A DNA stretch of 12,243 nt, from assembly GCA_003554345.1 (NCBI GenBank), contig PWGE01000107.1:1-12243 (forward strand), read 5' to 3'. The translations under genes and the position numbers were made by a program. The notes under the pieces were generated by a model. It worked only from the letters and a program-made list of their open reading frames with translations, had not been told where the DNA came from and made no database searches. Source of the stretch: T1SED10-198M sp003554345 [NCBI: Candidatus Sumerlaeota bacterium]. Its GTDB lineage: Bacteria; Sumerlaeota; T1SED10-198M. Every line of letters starts with the position of its first letter. Position 1 is the stretch's first letter. Positions 8,205 to 12,243 of this stretch are shown one piece after another.

Positions 8205-9053
8205 ATGGAGATTCAATCTCTCATTAACTGGCTGCACTATCCTGTTGTTGCTCAGGTTTTGCGAATCCTGGTTATCCTGGTTATTGGTCTCCCCTTCATA
8301 AAATTTTTATCTAAAATAACCGGTAAAGCCGCCGGAAAGAGGTTTACAGCTCAGATCCAGATGTTAATCCAAAAAGGGATACTTTACGGAGGCATCATTC
8401 TCCTTCTTATCACCATCCTTCATGAACTGGGCTTTAACCTCACCACCTTACTGGGAGCAGCAGGTATAGTAGGAGTGGCCATTGGTTTTGCCTCTCAAAC
8501 CAGTTTCTCAAACATCATCAGCGGTCTTTTTTTAATATCAGAAAAGCCTTTTGAAATCAATGATATCATTCAGGTTGGCAACACCTTTGGAGTGGTAATG
8601 TCTATAGACCTGCTTTCAGTGAAGCTGAAGACCTTCGACAACCGGTTTGTCCGGATTCCCAATGAAACCCTGATTAAAACGGAAATGATCAACATTACCC
8701 GTTTTCCCATCCGGCGCATGGATATTGAACTGGGAGTAGCCTATAAGGAAAACATCAGGCGGGTCATTGATATCCTGAAAGATATCGCCAATAAAAACCC
8801 CTATTGCCTGGATGAACCGGAACCGCTCATCTTCTTTGATAACTTTGGAGACTCTGCTTTAAATATTCAGTTCCGTCTCTGGTTTGTCAAAGAAAACTTC
8901 TTTGACCTGAGAACCACTATTTTCGTTGAAGTCAAGGAAAGGTTTGATGAAGAAGGAATAGAAATCCCCTTTCCACATCGTACAATCTACACCGGCGAAG
9001 CAACGCAACCTTTTCCGGTTCAGATAAATCCAGAAAAAACAAATGAAGAATGA
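8205..9053 (+). CDS. MscS-family small-conductance mechanosensitive channel
   Basis: A 282-residue inner-membrane channel (E. coli MscS has 286) that opens under membrane tension and releases solutes on osmotic downshock. Three membrane segments are visible at about 14-34, 56-76 and 80-111; the third is the Gly/Ala-rich pore helix, including GAAGIVGVAIGFASQTS (84-100) and then FSNIISGLFLI. The soluble beta domain follows (IIQVGNTFGVVMSIDLLSVK), with the conserved FVRIPNETLI near 148-157, and the C-terminal alpha/beta domain ends near PFPHRTIY. The start is fixed by AGGAGG 6 bases before the ATG. Its stop overlaps the next start (ATGA at 9050-9053), so the two are translationally coupled. The call is secure; ion preference is unknown. 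Confidence 0.95.
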   Translation: MEIQSLINWLHYPVVAQVLRILVILVIGLPFIKFLSKITGKAAGKRFTAQIQMLIQKGILYGGIILLLITILHELGFNLTTLLGAAGIVGVAIGFASQTSFSNIISGLFLISEKPFEINDIIQVGNTFGVVMSIDLLSVKLKTFDNRFVRIPNETLIKTEMINITRFPIRRMDIELGVAYKENIRRVIDILKDIANKNPYCLDEPEPLIFFDNFGDSALNIQFRLWFVKENFFDLRTTIFVEVKERFDEEGIEIPFPHRTIYTGEATQPFPVQINPEKTNEE

Positions 9054-9754
9054 ACATGAAAAAACACCAAAAATCAGCTCATGGTATTATTTTTGATCTG
9101 GACGGAACCCTGTTAGATTCTCTGAAAGATATCGCACTTTCCCTGAACTGGGTACTACAGAGCAGGGGCCTGCAGACTTTTCCCATTGAAAGTTATCGTT
9201 ACTTTGTGGGAAGTGGTCTAAGAGAACTGCTTTACAGGGCATTACCGGAGACAACTCTTGATGAGAGAATGGTAGAAGAATTTGCCAATGATTTCAGAAA
9301 AATATATCTTATCCAATGGAAAGAGAACACAAGGCCTTATGCAGGGATTATTTCGCTTCTTGAGAAGCTCAATGCCATGCAAGTCCCTTTAGCCATTCTT
9401 TCTAACAAACCCCATGACTTCACCTGCAGAATAGTCAAAGAATGCCTTTCAACAAGGTATTTTCAACCAATATACGGTGCCCGGGAAAATGCCCCCAAAA
9501 AACCTCATCCTGATGCTGCTCTTCAAATTGCTGCTGCCTGGAATCTTGACCCCCGAAACATCCTTTTTATAGGGGACACTCCCGTTGACATGGAAACCGC
9601 CCGGAAAGCCGATATGGTTCCCATAGGAGTGGCATGGGGTTTTAGAACCATCAAAGAACTCCAGGAAAGCGGAGCATCTGCTATTTTACATCAACCCCAT
9701 CAGCTGCTTGAAAAATTTTTTGCCAGGCAAGAAAAAAACAATGATTTTGTCTGA
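9050..9754 (+). CDS. HAD-superfamily hydrolase, phosphoglycolate phosphatase-like
   Basis: A 234-residue cytoplasmic phosphatase of HAD subfamily I. Motif I is DLDGTLLDS with nucleophile Asp16 and acid/base Asp18; motif II is LSNKP with Ser118; motif III is the lysine at about 151 in KKPHPDA; motif IV is GDTPVDMETA with Asp176 and Asp180. The alpha-helical cap lies at about 25-95, as in Gph. The substrate may be 2-phosphoglycolate, but related enzymes act on other small phosphoesters (pyrophosphate, sugar phosphates), so I give no gene name. It overlaps the channel gene by 4 bases; a second ATG two codons on (9056) is an alternative start. The link between a phosphatase and the channel may be co-transcription only. 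Confidence 0.9.
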   Translation: MNMKKHQKSAHGIIFDLDGTLLDSLKDIALSLNWVLQSRGLQTFPIESYRYFVGSGLRELLYRALPETTLDERMVEEFANDFRKIYLIQWKENTRPYAGIISLLEKLNAMQVPLAILSNKPHDFTCRIVKECLSTRYFQPIYGARENAPKKPHPDAALQIAAAWNLDPRNILFIGDTPVDMETARKADMVPIGVAWGFRTIKELQESGASAILHQPHQLLEKFFARQEKNNDFV

Positions 9755-9807
9755 TTGATGCAGATCCTGTACTACCTTCAATATACATAGTTAAAAAAAA
9801 AGGACTG

Positions 9808-9833
9808 AAAAAGGGGTGTGGTACAGCCTTTTT
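9808..9833 (+). terminator. Candidate terminator after the DUF432-mscS-phosphatase operon
   Basis: AAAAAGG (9808-9814) pairs with CCTTTTT (9827-9833), and inside, TGT pairs with ACA across a GGT loop with a small internal bulge. The A tract before and T tract after the stem fit a bidirectional intrinsic terminator about 55 bases beyond the stop codon at 9754. The GC part of the stem is short, so strength is doubtful. Confidence 0.4.
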
Positions 9834-9991
9834 GTGGTGCTTTTCTGCAGAAATCAACCTGACACACCTTGCCTGTCGACAATGAAAACGGCAACCCCGG
9901 AATACTGAAAATACAAGCCCCTGCTATTTTAATAATATGTAAAGGGATTACGGTGAGACATGACACAGAATCACTTCAGCAGAAATATCTC

Positions 9992-10006
9992 TGAGGAAGT
10001 TCCTCA
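9992..10006. repeat. Short perfect palindrome
   Basis: TGAGGAA and TTCCTCA are perfect 7-base arms around a single G. It could be a binding site or chance. It lies in the gene-free stretch before the repeat field and nothing else attaches a role to it. Confidence 0.3.
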
Positions 10007-10048
10007 TGCCGACGTACCCGCCGGCGTCATCACAGAAGAAAAACATCT

Positions 10049-10095
10049 GGACTTACACGGACTGACATGTACTGACACGGACAATATGGACAGAA
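10049..10095 (+). repeat. Decamer array, unit about ACTGACACGG
   Basis: Four and a half degenerate units in strict 10-base register: ACTTACACGG (10051), ACTGACATGT (10061), ACTGACACGG (10071), ACAATATGGA (10081). Units differ at one to five positions, so the array is old or relaxed. Similar CACGGAC-type arrays occur between genes in other environmental bacteria, from general knowledge. No coding role is likely. Confidence 0.65.
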
Positions 10096-10271
10096 CTATA
10101 ATAAGATCAAACGGACAAATCAGTCATATCTTTTTTCTCAGGAAAATACGATTTTTTAGCTGACTTCTGTTGGCCTTCTGCTGAATGCTAAATGTTATTT
10201 TCAGGGCAGCCTTAGCTGATTCTGCCAGGGGCGAACTTTCAGAACTCCGAAAACACACAGAATCCGGACAA

Positions 10272-10434
10272 GAACGCAAAGTTAAAAAAGCCAGTAAAAA
10301 AGGCGCTGACAAACTTTTTGAAAGAAACGTCAAATTATATCAGGGTAGAAACGCAATATTTTGCGTCTCAAAAAAGTTTTATTTTCAGAGGAGTCCCATG
10401 CCAACTCAGAGTTGGCGCCACCAATGATGAAAAT
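10272..10434 (+). repeat. Long direct repeat, copy 1
   Basis: Matches 10524-10689 at a constant offset of 252 bases, apart from a 2-base indel near 10394 and a small one near the end. It contains in order an ACGCAAAG(T)AAAAAAGC segment, the segment TTTGAAAGAAACGTC, an internal inverted repeat (GAAACGC...GCGTCTC, with A-rich loop), the box ATTTTCAGAGGAG (10381-10393), a hairpin (10400-10416) and GCGCCACCAA. By eye roughly 80 per cent of bases agree with copy 2. No credible protein is encoded. Confidence 0.85.
10400..10416. repeat. Hairpin 1 of the repeat family
   Basis: GCCAACT (10400-10406) and AGTTGGC (10410-10416) form a perfect 7-base-pair stem with a CAG loop, followed by GCCACC. The corresponding places in the next two units hold different stems (10654-10671 and 10701-10718) that still pair. 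Confidence 0.75.
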
Positions 10435-10459
10435 AAAAAAATCCAGAAAAAGAAAGTAT

Positions 10460-10485
10460 CACGCAAAGCCCGCAAAGTCGCAAAG
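10460..10485 (+). repeat. Nonamer array, unit about CCCGCAAAG
   Basis: CACGCAAAG (10460), CCCGCAAAG (10469) and TCGCAAAG (10478) follow each other with a period of 9 then 8 or 9. The same unit appears inverted at 10948-10974. It lies between the two copies of the long direct repeat. Confidence 0.65.
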
Positions 10486-10523
10486 AAAACAAAGAATCAG
10501 TCAAGATCGTAAAAGATAAAAAA

Positions 10524-10689
10524 GCACGCAAAGTCAAAAAAGCTCGCAATAAAGACCATTACAAACATTTTGAAAGAAATGTCAAATTATCTCAGGGTAG
10601 AAATGCAATATTTAGCGTTTCAAAAAGGTTTTATTTTCAGAGGAGTTTTTCATGTCAGCACGAGCGCTAACGCCACCAACAATGAAAAT
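10524..10689 (+). repeat. Long direct repeat, copy 2
   Basis: Second copy of 10272-10434, shifted by 252 bases. Several differences are transitions that keep the internal stem pairing: copy 1 has GAAACGC/GCGTCTC with one A-C mismatch, copy 2 GAAATGC/GCGTTTC with a T-G pair. The box ATTTTCAGAGGAG lies at 10633-10645. The hairpin here is GTCAGC/GCTAAC (10654-10671) with one mismatch. Confidence 0.85.
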
Positions 10690-10700
10690 AAGAACAAGAT

Positions 10701-10718
10701 GCCGATTCGGAGATCGGC
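10701..10718. repeat. Hairpin 3 of the repeat family
   Basis: GCCGAT (10701-10706) and ATCGGC (10713-10718) pair around TCGGAG and are followed by GCTCCC. It aligns with hairpin 1, sharing ATGCC at the start and GGCGC plus a C-rich tail at the end. GGAGATCGGCGCTCCC-like elements are common between genes in several environmental bacteria, from general knowledge. Confidence 0.7.
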
Positions 10719-10765
10719 GCTCCCGGGAAAACGGCAAGCCCATAGTTAAGTGAAAGGTTTTTTAC

Positions 10766-10804
10766 CAATGTATATTTTATTTTGAAAAGTTTAGATTCAG
10801 AGGA
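10766..10804 (+). repeat. Degenerate third copy of the box and its left flank
   Basis: CAATGTATATTTTATTTTG then AAAAGTTTAGATTCAGAGGA resembles the CAATATTT...TCAAAAAGGTTTTATTTTCAGAGGA part of the two long copies. The left part of the unit and the following hairpin are missing. Confidence 0.5.
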
Positions 10805-10810
10805 AAATAA

Positions 10811-10840
10811 ACCACGAAAAGCACGAAAGAACACGAAATA
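10811..10840 (+). repeat. Decamer array, unit about ACACGAAAGA
   Basis: ACCACGAAAA, GCACGAAAGA and ACACGAAATA are three units in exact 10-base register, followed by AAGATAATATTAT. The copy at 11065-11087 has one unit only and then the same AAAGATAATAT tail. Confidence 0.7.
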
Positions 10841-10947
10841 AAGATAATATTATGTTTACCGGTGCTAATTTTCTGTCTTCCTGAAAGTTCACTCTGTAGG
10901 ATTTGCGGCCTTTGTTTTTTACTCCAAATATTCTTTCTGTGGTATTA

Positions 10948-10974
10948 CTTTGCGGGCTTCGCGAGCTTTGCGTG
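10948..10974 (-). repeat. Nonamer array, inverted copy
   Basis: On the plus strand CTTTGCGGG, CTTCGCGAG and CTTTGCGTG are three exact 9-base units. Read on the minus strand they are CACGCAAAG, CTCGCGAAG and CCCGCAAAG, the same family as at 10460-10485 about 480 bases away in the opposite direction. Confidence 0.7.
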
Positions 10975-11000
10975 ATGCATTTCTTATTCTTTGTTCCTTC

Positions 11001-11040
11001 CCATTCTGAGTACAGTCTTCTGAATTCTGACTCCTCAGGG
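11001..11040. repeat. ATTCTGA-type low-complexity repeat
   Basis: ATTCTGAG (11003) and TTCTGAATTCTGACTCCT (11018-11035) are short degenerate repeats of ATTCTGA/CTCCTGA type, a kind seen between genes in many environmental bacterial genomes. Too degenerate here for a firm unit count. Confidence 0.4.
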
Positions 11041-11046
11041 CTTTCT

Positions 11047-11087
11047 ATTTTCAGAGGAGAATATACCACGAAAAAAAGATAATATCA
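11047..11087 (+). repeat. Box ATTTTCAGAGGAG with ACCACGAAA tail
   Basis: An exact copy of the 13-base box (11047-11059) followed by AATAT, ACCACGAAAA and AAAGATAATATCAT. It parallels 10793-10853 but lacks about 19-20 bases, equal to two decamer units of the CACGAAA array. Confidence 0.65.
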
Positions 11088-11100
11088 TATTTTCTCTGGC

Positions 11101-11186
11101 ATCCTGTTTCACCCTGTCAATCCCTGTTACATCTCTTTTCCGGGTCAGATGAGATCATCTTTTTTCTGATATCCTGTACATCCTGT
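11101..11186 (+). repeat. CCTGT-type short-period arrays
   Basis: CCTGT recurs at 11103, 11113 and 11123 (period 10), and again at 11173 and 11182 (period 9, ATCCTGTAC then ATCCTGTGC). About 45 unrelated bases separate the two runs. ATCCTGT arrays of this kind are familiar intergenic sequence in other bacteria. Confidence 0.55.
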
Positions 11187-11280
11187 GCATCAATGCAAAT
11201 TTTCTTGTTTCTTATTCTTTCCAGACTTATCCTGGTTACATTCCCGTATCATCGATGCAAAACATCTTTTCCAGAGTTCT

Positions 11281-11293
11281 ATTTTCAGAGGAG
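11281..11293 (+). repeat. Last copy of the ATTTTCAGAGGAG box
   Basis: An exact 13-base copy that ends 6 bases before the stop codon (11300-11302) of the minus-strand gene. It marks the right limit of the repeat field; the repeats do not enter the microcompartment genes. Confidence 0.6.
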
Positions 11294-11299
11294 GGCCTT

Positions 11300-11584
11300 T
11301 TACTTTTTTTGCACCTGTATTCCCTTTTCATCCAATAATAGCTGAGCCATGGGGGTAATAATGGCATCAGCCGGTACAGTAAGAACACGCCTGCCTTGCT
11401 GTATTTCTTTCTCTACATATTCCACGTTTACCAATGGTCGCTGGTTTTTCAGGGTGGTTCGTGAAGGAAGATAGGATTTTTTTAAGAAAAACCCCTTCTT
11501 ATATTTGCCGGATTTTTTATCACGGGAGACCATGTTATTTTCCGTGATAATATCTACAATGGTATCTGTCACTAATTTTTGCAC
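11300..11584 (-). CDS. Small unrecognised protein of the microcompartment locus
   Basis: A 94-residue protein I cannot assign. The middle (about 20-50) is very basic, with SRDKKSGKYKKGFFLKK and RTTLKNQRP. The C-terminal part, YVEKEIQQGRRVLTVPADA then IITPMAQLLLDEKGIQV, ends in a (V/I)TPxAxxxxxxxGI pattern that I associate with EutT-like and other microcompartment-locus proteins. This last helix is amphipathic and might bind the shell or a cargo enzyme, which is inference. The start is GTG: an in-frame TGA immediately precedes it and AGGGG lies about 9 bases upstream. It is 124 bases downstream of the shell-protein gene on the same strand. No cysteine and no membrane segment are present. A real gene is likely because of length, context and codon pattern. 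Confidence 0.65.
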   Translation of the reverse strand: MQKLVTDTIVDIITENNMVSRDKKSGKYKKGFFLKKSYLPSRTTLKNQRPLVNVEYVEKEIQQGRRVLTVPADAIITPMAQLLLDEKGIQVQKK

Positions 11585-11708
11585 TCAGCTTACCCCTGAA
11601 GAAACCGTTTCATTATAAACATACAATACTTCTCTCTGCCAGTCATCAAACTCTATTTTGCAGTATTTTTAAACTGCTCTTCTTTCAGAAAATATATCTA
11701 TCAGGCAA

Positions 11709-12008
11709 TTATTTGCCCTTTTTCTGACCACTACCGGACAGATAACCCTCCAGATCATTATGAGGACGAGGAATGACATGGGCGCTGACCAGTTCACTCA
11801 CCTTTCGGGCAGCTTCAGAACCTGCTTCTACTGCAGCTCTTACTGCTCCCACTTCGCCTCTTACCATGGTAGTAACATACCCGCGGCCGATTTTTTCGTA
11901 TCCGGCCAATTCTACTTTAGCTGCCTTGACCATTGCATCGGAAGCCTCTATCATACCCACAAAGCCAATGGTTTCAATAAGTCCCAGAGCTTGTTTTGTT
12001 TCCGCCAT
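11709..12008 (-). CDS. Bacterial microcompartment hexameric shell protein (BMC-H, PduA/EutM type)
   Basis: A 99-residue single-BMC-domain protein that assembles as hexamers tiling the facets of a protein-shelled organelle. The whole chain follows PduA/Eut[21 protein letters not shown] (7-26), then [17 protein letters not shown] (27-43), [15 protein letters not shown] (49-63), and the closing SAHVIPRPH (75-83). Lys28 and the D/N-turn residues needed at hexamer edges are present, as is Arg81 of the PRP motif. The pore loop reads KIGRG, with Arg42 where PduA has Ser40. The last ten residues are a polar tail. The ATG follows AAGGAGG. It lies 153 bases after deoC and 124 bases before the small protein, within a presumably larger locus that continues past the window edge. 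Confidence 0.96.
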   Translation of the reverse strand: MAETKQALGLIETIGFVGMIEASDAMVKAAKVELAGYEKIGRGYVTTMVRGEVGAVRAAVEAGSEAARKVSELVSAHVIPRPHNDLEGYLSGSGQKKGK

Positions 12009-12161
12009 TTGTGTAATCCTCCTTTATTCATTCCTTTATTTTTATTACTCTGTGTTTTTCAAAATCAATAAAATCAAATTTCTTCGACTTCCTCTTATGT
12101 CTTATCATCTTCTGATTGCCGCATTCTGCCCTCGTACTATAAATAAAAAACAAAGACGTTT

Positions 12162-12243
12162 TTAATATGTACTTGTCGATTCTTTACCACTGACAATTGC
12201 TACTGAAGCAGAAGCGCCAATACGGCTGGCCCCTGCTTCCACC
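12162..12243 (-). CDS. deoC: Deoxyribose-phosphate aldolase, C-terminal fragment (cut by window edge)
   Basis: Only the last 26 residues or so are inside the window: VEAGASRIGASASVAIVSGK followed by a short polar tail and TAA (12162-12164). The AGASRIGASASV segment matches the C-terminal phosphate-binding part of class I DeoC, which cleaves 2-deoxyribose-5-phosphate to acetaldehyde and glyceraldehyde-3-phosphate. The gene runs off the right edge toward its 5' end. Its place just upstream of a shell-protein gene suggests a microcompartment cargo enzyme. The family call rests on a short fragment but the motif is distinctive. Confidence 0.8.
   Translation of the reverse strand, partial: VEAGASRIGASASVAIVSGKESTSTY

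Noticed and set aside
9960-10163. 67-codon frame with a GGTGAG ribosome-like site
   Set aside because: Its middle is the 10-base array and the product resembles nothing; probably chance.
10185-10427. 80-codon frame across long repeat copy 1
   Set aside because: The equivalent frame is broken in copy 2, so the repeat does not conserve a protein.
10797-11069. 90-codon frame on the minus strand
   Set aside because: Built from the CACGAAA, CGCAAAG and ATTCTGA repeats read backwards; no protein family signs.
10049-11293. CRISPR array
   Set aside because: Repeats are 9-10 bases or over 150 bases, degenerate, without even unique spacers, and no cas gene is present.
11660-11677. GCAGT/ACTGC hairpin after the shell-protein gene
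   Set aside because: Five-pair stem with an 8-base loop and no T tract on the minus strand; the downstream gene is probably co-transcribed.

Overview
The window looks like chromosomal DNA from an anaerobic, fermentative, probably uncultured bacterium of low to moderate GC. No marker fixes the lineage. The gene content (a DUF4954 protein, a fused ADP-forming acyl-CoA synthetase, and a bacterial microcompartment with a deoxyribose-phosphate aldolase) is typical of sugar- and amino-sugar-fermenting lineages such as Bacteroidota or Spirochaetota relatives and several candidate phyla. That placement is inference.

Layout. (1) Positions 109-5357, minus strand: a four-gene operon read from right to left, acyl carrier protein, ADP-forming acetyl/acyl-CoA synthetase, glucosamine-6-phosphate deaminase (nagB) and a DUF4954 left-handed beta-helix protein. 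It is driven by a near-consensus sigma-70 promoter at 5412-5440. (2) Positions 5441-6229: an AT-rich gap carrying one tRNA-Ser(CGA) on the plus strand with its own promoter. (3) Positions 6230-7129, minus: a single family-2 glycosyltransferase. (4) Positions 7355-9754, plus: a three-gene operon of a DUF432 protein, an MscS-type mechanosensitive channel and a phosphoglycolate-phosphatase-like HAD hydrolase, with a good promoter at the front and a candidate terminator behind. (5) Positions 9755-11299: about 1.5 kb without a credible gene, lying between convergent genes. It is filled with degenerate repeats: a 252-base imperfect tandem duplication, hairpins with differing but still pairing stems, five copies of an ATTTTCAGAGGAG box, and several short arrays of 9-10 base period. 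(6) Positions 11300-12243, minus: the 3' end of a bacterial microcompartment locus, with the C-terminus of deoC at the window edge, a hexameric shell protein and a small unrecognised protein.

How the genes may work together. NagB feeds amino sugars into glycolysis as fructose-6-phosphate, and the ADP-forming synthetase can recover ATP from acetyl-CoA or other acyl-CoAs. DUF4954 has no known function, but its operon position points to amino-sugar or envelope metabolism. The deoC plus shell-protein pair suggests a sugar-phosphate (SPU-like) microcompartment in which deoxyribose-5-phosphate is cleaved to acetaldehyde and glyceraldehyde-3-phosphate. The shell protein carries Arg where PduA has its pore serine, which would suit anionic sugar phosphates. 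The best candidates for something undescribed are the microcompartment end with its small unknown protein and the structured repeat field beside it.
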